The notes under the pieces were generated by a model that searched no databases, was not told the DNA's origin, and saw only the letters and a list, made by a program, of their open reading frames with translations. A DNA stretch of 64,000 nt from Pseudisothecium myosuroides (Eukaryota > Streptophyta > Bryopsida > Hypnales > Lembophyllaceae), in assembly GCA_951799445.1 (NCBI GenBank), contig OX637291.1, positions 7,318,501 through 7,382,500 of the forward strand. Reading direction: 5' to 3'. Shown here piece by piece: positions 13,505 to 25,967 of this stretch; within the stretch, counting starts at the first letter, position 1, and each line of letters starts with the position of its first letter. Made by a program: the position numbers and the translations under genes.

Positions 13505-16500
13505 CTACCAAGTGCTTAGATGCGTACTGAACTGATGATCAGACTCCTCCGATGTGTGATCAAAAACTGCATTCCGGACTTCACCTCTAGTCTTCTTTGC
13601 TTTAAAGTGCAAATCTACCATAAATTTTGAAGACTCCAATTTAGTGTAGGCTGCAGCTTCAGCATCACATGAGGTGACTGCCCAAACCGGAGGTGCACTA
13701 ATAATATCACCCAAAGGTGCAATGGTCAGGCCTGAAGTTATCGATCGACTGAACTTCGACGACATGGAAGTAATAGATGTCCGGCAAAAGTTTTCGTTAC
13801 CCATGACCACTTCCATAAACGTCGTTCAAGCCTCAATCGCGTCTACCGTGAGCTGTGCCATCAGCGTCCTACACACAGATATCCATCCCCGCTCTTTCGG
13901 AGATTTCAACTTTATATCTTAGAAATTATTATCACCTTCAATACCTTTACGAGAGATACAAAAACCTCTCAATCGACGCACTTCCAAACTCAATTTAATG
14001 AATTCATTCTTCACACACTGATGCTTAAGCGTCTGTACATTCAGTTCGTCTTCCATTCATTTCAAAAATTTAAACAAACTCACGAAGTCGCTCTGATTCT
14101 TGTAAAATTCATTCATGCACTTCAATTGCATGAGTAGAAGGCATTGTCGTCCTTCTGAAAGCCGACGACTTATCATCTCCTCTCGGTTTCCAAGATAATC
14201 CTAGTCTTCCGACGCCAACTGATCGTGCTCCATAGCCTCAGGATAACACAGTAAACTCAGACGATTACGGTCAGAGCTCTTGAAAATATCATGCAACGAC
14301 GACAAATTAATAGTTCGTAGTTTTGGACTTCCTTCACGACCACCGTTTATACATAAAATGAAACCAACATATAATTTAGAGTGTAAATTTTCAAAATTAA
14401 TTAGTATTCACATGTCGAACTGACTAATTTTGATGTCACTGATCAAAATCAAACATATTTTCTGTGTCTTTATCAAACCAACAACTTATCCAAATCCACT
14501 CCATGACAACGATTAACCCAAATCCAAAGGCCGCCATGTGCCCTGCTTTCACAAGTCGTTCACAAGTTTTACTTTACCCAAATTTAATTAGTTTTGAAGT
14601 ATTTAATCACAGTTTTTGAAGTTCTTTGAAATTAGAACTATAAGCACCTCCTGTTTATAGGCAGTGACATTCAATTGTAGCTGATGTTTATAAAAAAAAT
14701 GGGGATTACTCATGATTTAATAATTAAATAGTCTCTATGTGTAGTGAACTTTTATATGTTTAGTGCCCTGAGTTAACTTCATAAAAAAGTCATAGACACT
14801 TGATTTGTGCCTTCTACGAACTATTTACATCAAATGAAACATCAAATGTTTGTATCAGCTCACAGGTGGAAAACAGGTAAATGTTATGACAAAATGAGAT
14901 AAAGTTTTATGTTTCAGAAGGCTTCTAATTTATTATTTTAAAATTTAAATATGTTAATATTTGTTGTTGATATATTGAACAGTTTATTATATATAGTAAA
15001 AAAGTTTATGTGGCATGTATCAAGGCTATTTAAGACATTCACTCCTTACTTCACGTTTAAACAGTATACACATGACAAATGGACATGTCTGCAGTTCAGT
15101 AAAATTTGTTGATTTGGTTTGAACATGTTTTGTACTGTCGGTTAAATCGTGAGCTTGTTTTGCGATCTGTAATTGCGGTGACTGTATTGTTGGATCGTTT
15201 GTCATCAATAGTCGCACTTAAAAAAAAATTCTTCATAAAATCTTTCATAAACTCTTTGGTCTCTTGATGCATTTCTAGATGGTTCTATTGTTCTTCTTTT
15301 GTTGTTCCTGACAGAGCCTCTCGTTTGCTTCATTATTCTCCTGGATCAAATCAACAATTCATAGCTGCTCTGATGCCGTTATGGGGGAGACAATAATCTT
15401 TCTCTTCTGAAATTTTTGCTTTTAAGCGACCGGAATTTAACCATGCTGTGCAGATGTATCAGAAAAATTTTACATTTCGCTAGTCTCAACAACTCCGGTG
15501 GACTTAGCAGTAATTCAAGGGGTCAATTCCAAGTCTTCAACATCGCAGGATAAAAAATCTCCAAGGGATTAGGGTCTTCTTCTGTGTAGGAAAGATTCAC
15601 TGCACTGTGAACCTGAGTGCCATCATCAGCGCCGTCGTCTTCAGTAGGCATGGCCCTTTTGCCTTTCTTAGAGGACGACGCTGCACGCAAGTTATTCTAC
15701 TCAATATTCTTTTCATCAACGAAGAATTTGGAGTCTAGAAAGTTATTTGTATCCATATTTTCTGCTTTCACGACAAGAGCAAGAAAGATGTCGTGATAGG
15801 AACTGCTGTCTTTGACATAATGATTCAAGAAATTCATCTGCAGTTGCCGACAACATTCCGTTACCATAGTACGCATGTTTTAACTCCAATTGAATTGAAA
15901 AACAAAACAAAACAATGAGACAGAAGAATTTTAAAAATTAATACTTAAAAATATACAACCATTAAACTCAACTTAACTTAAAACACAAAGTGAAATTAAT
16001 CCGAACATACCCAAGCTGCACAAACAACCTTCTTGCCTAAAAATACAAATAGAACCTTCTTCCAAGGGGAAACAGAAATGTCCAATACATTCAAATAAAA
16101 TTCCATGCATAGTTTGGTGATATACATCCTATAATCCACGTTATAAGTCTGCCTTCGCGTATTTTGCCTTGACTTTGGAGCTACTTTAAATTTCTTCAAG
16201 GTTTTCTTGGATTTCACACCAGCACCGTTCTTCACCAAAGACGATAACAGAATTGAATTTTTAGTACGAGAGCTTTTTTCAAATAGGTCACCAACACGCT
16301 CAAAGGCTACAAAAATATATTTGGCATAGTAAATCGAGTATGTTGTGTCATACGATAAAGTCCTGATATAATTGCAGAGATCTAGCTCAATCACTTCTCA
16401 CCACATATCCATGACCAGACTTCCGGATCGGTTATCTTTGAATCTATGAATTTGTCTAGAAGTTCCATGAAGATCAGATAGTATTGCGTATCGATGATCT

Positions 16501-19500
16501 TTTTCTTGTTAATTACACCTGGAACGTACCTAAAATTCATGATGGTCTATTAAAATCTAGATTTCGTAGACTCGTTCCAAATGTTTGGGGCCCAGTTTCT
16601 TAGTTCATCATCTTTCGTCTCATAGAGCCGGAAGAAAATTTTGCCAATGAACTTTACAAACCTTCTATTAAAGAAAATTTTAATCCTTCGGAAGGTTGTT
16701 CCAGAGTGACAAACCAAGCTATTTCAAAATTTGGTTTGTCACTATCGATTCTGGAAAAGTGCTGCAGTGAGTAGTCAGCCAAGCTGATTGTTTGCCAAAA
16801 CAGTCAAATTTCGCGATTTTTTTTTTTTAGATTCTACTTTTGGGTTCCATTCTTAGGACGTCATAATAATCTTCTAATGTTCTAAAAAAAATTGATATAT
16901 CTTTTATATACTTAAATGAATATTTATTTATTTATATATATGTATATATATATTTTTTTTTTTCCTTAGCATTGACCTTCTACATTTATATACTTTAAAG
17001 CTACATAATAAATATATTAGGCTGGTCCAAAATAGAGGGACGAGAAAAAAATACTTGTTTAGACCTCTCCAAATTGGGAAAATAGGGTATCATTCATAAT
17101 ACAACAATTGATACCAGGTTGGTCTAATTACACACAATCATTTAAAATATATCCCCGGGTATCTCGTCTAGGTAGAACTTAATTAAAGAAATTTTTTTCT
17201 GACAAGTGGTTTGGGCCTTGTACCTTAACTTTTAGTTTTCATTATTAAAATGGAGGCGGAGTATGGGTTATTGGTGACTTGATGACACTGATTATTGTGT
17301 GTCCTGAAGCCGCTTGGATAACTCTGCTGAATTTTTGAACTTTAATACTTACGGCAATATGAGTGTTTCTAATCAACTTTGGGCATGTTCTGGAAACTGA
17401 ATTCTTTGAACTTAAGTTGAATTATCTTTTGCTTGAACTTGAGTAGCAAGGTAGTGTGGTACAGTTTAAAAGTTTACAAACATGGTGCTTGGTTCCCAAA
17501 ATAGCGGCCAACAGGTTGCATTTACGTACATTGTTGTTGGAAAGAATGCATTCTTGCTTGCATGTTTTGACTTAAGTTTTGAGCATTATTTTTTGTATTT
17601 ATTCTCTTGTGATTTTACAATAACAAGTAGTGGTAACTTGAAGACACCTCGTACACATCTATTGGTATACTAATTGTTTGCTCGTTGGCATGGGTACAAG
17701 TGAGGGTTACTACCTCTTCAGGATTTTTTCAAAATTCTCCAAACTACACTACTAGCGTGTGAAGTTTTTTGTCAACAACGTGATATATTTAATCCGTTTT
17801 AACTTGGATTTGACACATATACTCTTTTTGCATAGTTCTTATAAGTTTCAAATTGGTCATTTGTTGCAAATGTTTTCTTGTGTTCCAATCAAAGTATGGA
17901 CGGTTGGTTGCCTAATTAAATAAGTTCGGTTGCTTAGTTATACAATATGGTTGCTTGATTTATGATGCCCAAAGATTTGTTATATGCATGTGGCTTATTA
18001 CAATCTGACGAAGGATTACTTTTCTACTCCCAATTTATTTTGCAGCTAAAGCCGTGATATTCTGATGATCTATTGTTACACTAGTTGGCTATACGGTCCT
18101 CAAAGATACTCAGGTTGCTTGCGATGTTTTACTGATTGGTTGGAGAAAGTATATTTAACTCCCAATTTTTTGGGGCTACAGCCAAGAGCTATAGCTGAGA
18201 GCTCTGTTGTTTTGCTATTGTACTTTAGTACTGATATAGATTGATATATAGACTAAACATATACTACTACCCATCTTTAGAAATAACTACTTGATATTTT
18301 GTGTAATTTGATGCAAATGATTTTACAAGTTACTAGAAGTATACGAAACTTCTATATGACTTTGTCTGGGTATTTTTATCTCTATGTTTATTCTTATCTG
18401 ATGCTATAAAATACGAGTTATGTGTAATACAAAGCTAATTCTTATTCTTAAAATAAGTTTGAATTTCAAAAAAAAATCAGAATCTACCCTGAATACTATC
18501 AAAAAAGTATCAAAAAAATACTTTTTTAAAAATAAATTTTAAACTCTTAAAACTCGATTCTTGCGTTGCTGCCACTGCAATTTCAGGTGGGCAGACATAA
18601 AAAAAAATCTTAAGCCCAAAAAAAACAAATTTTAAGGTACCTTGGAGGGCTGTGGAACAACCTTCCGGAGGCCTGAAATTTTCTCTAATGCTTTGCTTTC
18701 CAGGAAAATTGTGAAGAACTTCTTTGCTAGAAGAGACAATTCATTAAGGCTTTTGTTTTTATTTGATGGCATTTTAAAAAGGGAGAGAAAAACTCTCTCT
18801 AGGGTAGTAAAATATGTGTTTTTGGTTACCTTTGTGACATTATAGTCTGCTTTAAACTTCTTCCACATCACTTTTCTTATGTTGCCATTGTTATCAAACA
18901 AGGCAAGCTCGGCTTCAAGAAATGAAGCTACTTTTGAACAATTTTCTTCCTCTTGCATCGCTCCAGCCACTCTTTTGCAATATAGCAGTCAAGAAACACT
19001 GCCATTACCATCTTTACGGTAACTTTTGGGTGCGCATACGTCTTATTATGCATCTTAGATGGTATATGCAAGGCTAGCCTCTTTAGGTCCGCCTCCAAGC
19101 AATTTTCAATCCATTTAAAGAACTCCCGGGCAATGACATCATCTTTCTCCAAAATCCAACCTTTTATGTTTTTGAATCGCATTAAGAAATCAAGGTCAAT
19201 GAGCTCTCTTTGAAATTGGCTGGAAATGACTTTGTTCCAAAGATCGTACACATCCTAAGTAGCTATGATAATTTTAATCTCATTGTGGATGTTCATATCT
19301 TTTTTTTTTCTGATTCAAGGCTCTTTGATTCTTCTTGATGTCGATCATGGCAAACCTCACCTTGATTTTATCTTTAAAATCCTGCAAAACAAACAAGTAG
19401 ACGACTAATAAGCGTTCTACATTCAGTTCAAAGCAAGATGAAGGAGCTATTGCATACTCTCTCAGAATTGTATTACTAACTATGCTTCAAAATAAATGAA

Positions 19501-20000
19501 TGCGATACATTCACGCAAACAATGACTTGAATAATAAAAGTTGGTTTGGTTTGAACTTTAATCATTACCGCAAACAATTTTAAATTCTGAACATCCTTGA
19601 GCATTTGCAGTACTTGAGGCACAATTTTCTAGAGCTCAGTAGGTTCCTTTGGAGGCGTTGGAGATTCTTTATTCGTCCATACAAATCTAGCACCAATAAT
19701 GTTGGTTACCCAGATAAACATGAAGTTAGCAAAATAATTCACTCTGTTATAATATGTGAAAATCTTTGGAACAATTTTGTCATCCTTATTCCAAACGACA
19801 AAATACTCCCATTTCTAAAACTTCTCAGCATTTGACTTCGAAATTTTGTTTATATTCTGCATCCGCTTTGACGTTTTGGTGCAATGTTATCCATTGACCA
19901 TCCAGAACTTGCTAGCCTGCACGTCCTCAAATTTTTTAGGTTTTCCTTTCGAGTTTTGTGGTATCGTGTAGAGTGTCATCTTCTTATCCAGATTAGCCAT
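13505..20000 (-). pseudogene. Relic of a multi-exon gene of unknown function
   Basis: I do not recognise the family. The inferred start is the ATG at 20000 (MANLDKKMTLYTIPQ). Visible exons are 19569-20000, 18641-19381, 16011-16761, then coding pieces at about 15250-15880 and 13505-14340. The first two introns (19382-19568 and 16762-18640) and the donor after 16011 have GT/AG borders and all fall in phase 0, which argues for a real spliced gene rather than chance frames. The frame is crossed by many TAG, TAA and TGA codons and a few frameshifts (near 19295, 18970, 16660 and 15520). The protein is lysine-rich, with a basic stretch near 16190 (KSKKTLKKFKVAPKSR), an acidic stretch near 15610 (EDDGADDG) and a coiled-coil-like tail near 15330. 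The last piece keeps one frame for about 290 codons despite four stops. It may be a dead host gene or a captured or transposon gene. Confidence 0.55.
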
Positions 20001-20119
20001 ATTTAAAAGAAAGTTCAGCCACTTTCTCAAACCCCTTCTTTGAGACTTTGAATATTTAAATTCTGAGGCGGCGTCTCCAACTATTTAATTCAAATGAAGA
20101 ATTTCTGTCTAATATTGGG

Positions 20120-20505
20120 AACGTACATCTCAAACTTAAAGAAGGACAATTTTTTAACAGATATCGTATTGATTTAGTGGCTTCATACGTGCATACCATA
20201 ATCGTACATATTACGTGTATTTAGACGCACTGAATCAGTTTTGTTAAATTTATTTTTAAAAGCGTACAATTTATGTACTTTAATTATACAAATGTGGTAT
20301 CAAAAATGCACCTAAATTGTACTAATAATAGTACAAGAATCATATGTTATTGATATTCATTGTTTTTGCATTGATTCAGTGCATCCAAATACACGTAATA
20401 TGTACAATTATGGTACGCAGGTATAAAGCCACTGAATCAGTACAATTATGGTATGCAGGTATGAAGCCACTAAGTTTGAGATGTACAAGTCAGTGCAAGC
20501 CGACC
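20120..20505. repeat. Imperfect inverted repeat with an internal 44-bp duplication
   Basis: The left arm (about 20125-20245) reads GTACATCTCAAACTTA, then GTGGCTTCATACGTGCATAC, then TACGTGTATTTAGACGCACT. The right arm (about 20370-20500) is its inverse. The right arm repeats TACAATTATGGTA(C/T)GCAGGTA twice, and the left arm has about 35 extra bases. It is probably a foldback MITE lying between the two gene relics. The short plus-strand open frame at 20344-20583 lies within it. Confidence 0.65.
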
Positions 20506-20587
20506 AATAATCCTTGTAGGTTTTACAAGTCTCTTCGTAGTCTATTTCTTTCACGTGACCGCCAAGGTCCGGCGGAATGTTAATAAT

Positions 20588-21146
20588 TTATGAGCCCATG
20601 CTGTCTTCTTCCATGAGTATGTTTTCTGCTTTCTCTACAGCCTTTTTACTACGTGTTTTTGTTCCTGTTGGAGGGGTACCTAGCGATGTCCCGCGAGCAA
20701 ATTACTTTATGTGCTTGATACGTGTGTGACTACGCCCGATTTTAAGTGTAGTCAACTCTAACAATCCCTAACTCCCGCCCTGGCTAGTGTACTCCCCCGC
20801 GACAAACAATGGTTGCATCTGTGTTGCCTTATCTGTAAGGCTCGCTTTCATGTGTTCAAATCTTCTTATAAGCGCGTTCAATCTTGACGCAAGAGTTTTT
20901 CTAGTTGGTTGTTGTCCTTTTTTCCCTGCCAACGCTTCTCTTCAATGTTCTTCATTAGCATAGTTGACATTAAATCGTTTGAAGAATGAAATTGCGGAAC
21001 GAAAGCACCATAAGGCAAAAAGTTTGTATACAACTCAAGGAGCGGAGAGAAGAGGTCTATTAGCTGCTCTATGAGGATTATGTACTTGTGTACAACGTAT
21101 TTAAATTTACCATTGAAGAAATATTTATTGATATGATTTTTAATTG
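20588..21146 (-). pseudogene. C-terminal exon of a second unknown gene, with frameshift and stops
   Basis: After an acceptor-like TTATTATTTCAG the frame reads IKNHINKYFFNGKFKYVV and continues through LPYGAFVPQFHSSNDLM. It shifts by one base at the A-run near 20930, then continues (RKTLASRLNALIRRFEHMK) across two stops to a basic segment (TKTRSKKAVEKAENI) and a terminal TAA at 20588-20590. The family is not recognised. HKYIILIEQLIDLFSP here faintly resembles AKYIFVAFERVGDLFEKS in the relic downstream, so the two may be tandem paralogues. The upstream part is cut off close to the TTAA element at 21345. Confidence 0.5.
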
Positions 21147-21344
21147 CTGAAATAATAATAAAATTATAAAAATGTTTTATCTCATTATTTAATGAAGTGT
21201 GCCAAGTATTGTAGCCATTAACTTTTTTATATTTGCATTTTTATTAGACTACAGAGTAGAACTATATGGATTTGCAAAAACCTAACAAATTATCTACCAT
21301 TCCCAATTACCGACCAACCAACCACCAACTATCCATGGAGACGC

Positions 21345-22284
21345 TTAACCCCTAAAAGCCCGTTGTCCCTTCGGGGGACAAATGCGTTTTCGGACAGGTA
21401 CCTACGGGCTAAAATTGTGTTTTGATCTTTTGAATTTTTTTTTGGAGATAGAAAAACTGATAAGCTTTGTGGGAATATAATTTTTTTCTCAATCGGTGCG
21501 CGGGAAAAAAAGTTATGACCAAATAAGCTAAAAACAAGGGACGGGGGGCAGCCCGGGCAACAAAAAAAAATGGACAAAAATTTGAATTTTTTTTTTTAAT
21601 ATTTTTTTTCTCATAGATTATATTTTTGTCTGTCTAGAAAGCTTTGATTCATTTCATTTGGATATGTTATGAGAAAGTTATGGACATTCTTGTTTTTCGG
21701 GTAGTTTGAGCATCTTCTTGAAAAAAATAACTTGTAGGACTCATTTCTGAATGCAATTTTTCAAATTTTTCAAATTTTTTTTTTTGGCATGGTTTAGTTT
21801 ACTTGCTAGAACAATCTCACCTTTGGGATTAGTGCATTTTAATTCCATCTAAGAGATATTAATATTTTAGATTTTCCTTCTATCTTGTACCTACTTCTAC
21901 TTAACAATTTTTTTAAGGATGAAAATTAAGTTTTTTTGAGTTTCTTTTTTTTTCTAAACTCTCAACTCAATTCTCCACTATAAAGATTTAAAGTTCAAAA
22001 CTCTGTAGTGCAAAAATTTTAAGTTAAAAATGTTCAAAGTCAAAAAATCTAGTCCCACAATGTTCTGAAAAACTTGTTTTTTCACTTTAAACGCAGATAT
22101 CTTGCAATCTGTGTGGTCAAAAATTCTGAAATTTTTTCCACACATTCTCATACCAATTAGGTGTAAGATCCTACGGTTAGATGTAAAAGAAAAACAATTC
22201 TAATTTTTTTTTACTTTTTGCTATAGAAATGGCAGTTTTGAGTGTTTTTTGGTAGAAAAAAGGCCTTGGGCCTTTAGGGGTTAA
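21345..22284. mobile_element. TTAA-flanked CCC-ended element, 940-bp reference copy
   Basis: Starts TTAACCCCTAAAAGCCC and ends GGGCCTTTAGGGGTTAA. Just inside the left end is a hairpin, TTGTCCC-TTCG-GGGGACAA. The interior is AT-rich with no transposase-like frame. It is nearly identical in length to the copy at 57209-58399 once that copy's insertion is removed (also 940 bp). The TTAA flank and C-rich termini are those expected of piggyBac-superfamily elements; the assignment is inferred. Confidence 0.85.
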
Positions 22285-22371
22285 CTGTGCTTCCAAACTA
22301 AATTTAAATTAATACTTGGTTTATCTAAAAAAAACAAGAAATCACACTACACTTAATGAATGTGATCAACT

Positions 22372-22749
22372 ATTATGGACACTATAAATAAGTAGAGATT
22401 TTGCAAGGCAAGAGAGAGTTTTAGATTGCAAGAAAAATTACAAGGCTATATCTAGCTAAAACAAGAAGAAAAAAAGATGTGTTGTTGACATTGGAGATCT
22501 CCTCAGTCTTGACATCTTTATATACTGCTAACTACGAAGTTTCTCAAGAGACTTTCTATAATTAAGAAGCTCCTCTAGAGTCTTCACGTTGTTTATTGAT
22601 TCTTATTAAGACCTAAGAAGCCTCTTAAGAGGCTCTTTGCGGTTAATAGATTTTTTCTTAGATTTGAAGAACTTCTCAAGAAGCTTCTTCTATTTAAAAA
22701 ATTCCTTGAGAAGCTTCATGTTACATAGAGAAAGTCCTATGTCCGTAAC
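22372..22749. mobile_element. 378-bp insertion in the 3' LTR with 7-bp target duplication
   Basis: ATCAACT flanks the segment on both sides (22365-22371 and 22750-22756), while the sister LTR has the uninterrupted site. The ends are weakly inverted (ATTATGGACA and, from the right, GTTACGGACA). The interior is full of short palindromes such as CCTCTTAAGAGG and TCTCAAGAAGCTTCTT. The superfamily is not assigned. Confidence 0.75.
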
Positions 22750-23530
22750 ATCAACTTGAATTAAATTAATCAAAGGACAAAGCCAATATATATATACTTA
22801 GCTGTTTGGCCCGACTACTTGCGTTATAACTATTCACTGCATCTAGTTTTAATTTGTAAAGTACTACTATCTGTTACAAATTAATTTAATTACTAAATAG
22901 TAATATTTGTTGAATGGATGAGACTAGGGTCTATAGGATGTATTTTGGATGAAAAGTTTGAGAGCAATGTTTAACACCCTCTTTTACTTGAAAAAACTCC
23001 ATTTTTATTGTTGGCTTACTCCGTCAATTAGTCGATCATATCATGGATTGCTAGTCTTCTAGTTGATGTCGTACTTGCATTACAAGCATACAAAGATTAA
23101 TTATTTTTGGTAAGTTGCTTGATTGTATCGAGCCTATATTGGTGATGAAGTTTTAGAGTTTAATACAAGATTGAACATGGGGTTGTAGGTGCAAGTTCAA
23201 ATTGTACTGCTGATATTTTGGCTCATACGAGGGCTCATATTGGTGACAATCTGACAAATACACAATATAGTTCAAAATGCTTGTCTCTACATTTGGCTAT
23301 TGTCTGTTAGTTTAAGGAAATGAAAAGAGTGCAAGGGTCAAATCTAAAGATGCCAATTCCGCTAGAGCTCACAAGGAAATTGTTAAAGTTTCAAGAAGCG
23401 GTAGCGTTCAAAAGGCTAGCTTTGATGTGGCCGTGGAGACTTATTGGAGGTAGCTTGTAGAAAATCGGAGGATTGGTGGGATAATGAGTAATGCGGAAGA
23501 ATCCAAGGGCTTCAAATTTCAAGCATTAAA

Positions 23531-23670
23531 TGACTATGAGGGCTCTTTGGATTGACAATTGACAAACTCCAAACTAAGCAAAGGCTAGGTTCGCGGATTG
23601 CTAGTCTTCTGGTTGACTATGAGGGCTCTTTGGATTGATAATTGGCAAACTCCAAACTAAGCAAAGGCTA
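23531..23670. repeat. 83-bp-period direct repeat inside the retroelement
   Basis: TGACTATGAGGGCTCTTTGG and the following sequence up to GCAAAGGCTA occurs at 23531 and again at 23614, with few differences. Confidence 0.8.
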
Positions 23671-24833
23671 CGTTATTATTGACATAAAAACACAAGTTGT
23701 CTTACCGGATGTCCACTCAAATCCGTCTCCTAAAATTCATAATCGTCACCTAAAACGTGGTTTTTTTTATAGTGTGTCTTCAACCCTTAATTCAATTGTT
23801 ATTGTTTTCACATAAAATAACTCAGAAAAAGACAATGTTCACATCTCTATCAAGTCCAATTCTATATTCAAAGCAACATAATAAAAAAATTAGAATTTGA
23901 GAGGTTGAAGTAGACTGAATGGAAGTCATTTTAGAAAGAAAAGATTCATGTCCTCAGCAAAAAGTTTACAGAGCAAAGACTTATTTGCACTCAGCAACAA
24001 GAAGCTAGAGATTTAACTAAGCACCAAATGATCACTCAAGGAGAGATTCAGCAGTGAGCTAAGCTAAATGTAGAAACATGGCAATCCTATTGCAAGCCAA
24101 CCTCATGTGCAACAAAGGAACTCAGTACAAGCAATCTAGGTAGAAGAACAAAACTAGCTTGAAAAGGTATACATGGTCCTTGTGATTTTGAACAACCAAC
24201 ATGCCATCAAGGGGACAATTAGGTATGAAAAATGGGGCTGATTAATGTAATCCAAGCTAATGGCCCTCAAATCACATATCAATTAGGTTAATTCTAATGT
24301 CAAGCAGTATAAGCCGTCTAGTACATGTTATGTGCTAAACTGGCAATAATTAGAGGTTATTTACAATGCATAGTTAGGTAGCTTAACTATACTCATTTGG
24401 TGGCACATCATATCTAAAATTTAGACCTCATACTGTTGGTAATCAAAGGTACAACTAATCACTTTAAGATGTAGTTTAGTATCTAAATACAGGTAGTGAA
24501 TTAGATACTATCTTTTCAAGTTTAATTAAGTGATAGAATTAGATCTATAACTTTAATAAACAAATACATTCACAAGAAATAACCAATATATCAATGGTTA
24601 TCATCCCTAAAGAGTCTTTTATTTTAGCCTACCACGTTCTGTTTTAGGTCTTATAATTTCAAATTTTCACACTAATTAGATAATGTGAAGATATACTAGA
24701 AATATATTCTAGTGTTTTACTTGGATAAAATCTAGAATTATGAATCTAGAAAAACAAAAAAACAAAAAAACAAAAAATTATTGAAAAGTGAAAAGAATTT
24801 TTTTTTAATTATTTTTTTTTCAAAAAATCTAAT

Positions 24834-24938
24834 GTAGCACTCTCTCGACCACGTCAAACTGCACATGTGGCAGAGTTCCCAGGATGGAAACAAGCTGGGA
24901 ACTCGCAATCTTCTTTTGGCCTCAAATGTCTTTTAATG
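24834..24938. mobile_element. Half copy of the CATTAGAAGAG MITE (inverted)
   Basis: The reverse complement reads CATTAAAAGACATTTGAGGC, then TTGCGAGTTCCC and GGGAACTCTGCCACATGTGC, matching the MITE at 8718-8993. The other end is missing or unrecognisable. It sits at the border of the copia gag remnant. Confidence 0.6.
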
Positions 24939-24959
24939 GTATGCGTAGTTGCCTTTTCA

Positions 24960-25680
24960 ATGAAGAGTTGCTACTAAAGCTTTTTCGTCCTCCAATTGTT
25001 GATTGCGGTGTTGGCTCCTATGCGACTCAAAAAGAAAACTTGCACTCAATTTTTGAAAGTCATATTTGAGTCCAAATGCGTGAGCGTTTGGATTGCACTT
25101 TTATATAATTGTAGAAGCCCATTCATCACAATCTGGTTGAAGTTTTGGTCAGACAATCTTTCTCCCATGCTACTTAGGCGGTTCCTTAGTTTTCTCAATG
25201 TTTTAATGTATTCTTCTATTGAGCCTCCCTCAATCATTCTGAGTGATTGCAATTGTCCCATTAACGTTAGTATCTATGACTAGCCTCCAGACTTGAATTG
25301 GTCTTTGAATGTTTTCCATGCTACCGTAGGGTTCGAGTGTTCTGCAATGAAATCGACAAGATTGTTAGAGACTAACAGTAGTAGTAACTAACATGCTAAC
25401 ACTTTCTTTCATTTTAGTTGCGCTTCTATCAGCGCCTCTCCATCTATCATTACTGGAAATACGACAAAATTTTGCTCAGTCTCCGTAATTGCCCATGGTC
25501 CCTCAGCTCTTAATATGGCCTTCATTTTCAGGGCCCAGATGTAGTAGTTAGAGAAACCCTTTAGCTTATCTCCTTCCCTAAAAGCTAAGCCATCCTTCGC
25601 TATATTCATCATTCCTACGTATCCTAGGAGCAATGCTTGACTGTGTTTATAATATTGACAGACTCTACACTTCTTCTCGA
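24960..25680 (-). pseudogene. Copia gag fragment
   Basis: Minus-strand frames give KLKGFSNYYIWALKMKAIL (about 25510-25570), the Trp-containing opening typical of copia Gag, and further on EEYIKTLRKLRNRLSSMGE (about 25150-25220), typical of the UBN2-type Gag domain. The two are joined by a segment with stops. Gag forms the virus-like particle of the retroelement. Here it is truncated and has no zinc knuckle, so it is non-functional. Confidence 0.75.
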
Positions 25681-25967
25681 CTCAGGCTTTGTGCCATGCT
25701 CTAATACCATGAAGGAAAAAAATTGACACTACACTTGATGAACTCAATCAACTTGAGTTGAATTAAATAGAAAATAAGGCCAATATATACATGCTTAGCT
25801 ACTGTGGCCACTACTTGCATTATAACTATCTACTACGTCTAGTTTCAAATTGTACAATATTTGTTATAAACTAACTTAGTTATTGTAGCACTAGCATCCC
25901 TTGAATAGATGAAACTAGGGTCTATTGGATGTATTTTGAATGAGAGGTTTGAAAACGATATTCAATA

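Larger units (their letters stand above)
22328..25967 (-). mobile_element. Internally reduced Ty1/copia LTR retroelement
   Basis: In minus orientation: the 5' LTR is about 25710-25967; the primer-binding site TGGTATTAGAGC at 25698-25709 matches initiator-Met tRNA; gag remnants follow; then a purine tract (AAAAGAGGG) abuts the 3' LTR, which begins TGTTAAACATTGC at 22976 and runs to about 22328. The LTRs match over about 250 bases (for example CTAGGGTCTATNGGATGTAT). The first LTR has TA instead of TG at its start, and the outer ends have decayed. Only about 2.7 kb lies between the LTRs, with no recognisable protease, integrase or reverse transcriptase. Confidence 0.8.

Noticed and set aside
13505..20000. 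A reassigned genetic code (stop codons read as Gln)
   Set aside because: TGA occurs as well as TAA and TAG, frameshifts are present, and the three intact genes in the same window use the standard code with normal stops.
22977..24830. Residual reverse transcriptase or RNase H in the copia interior
   Set aside because: I translated parts of the interior on both strands and saw no catalytic motif, only short broken frames.
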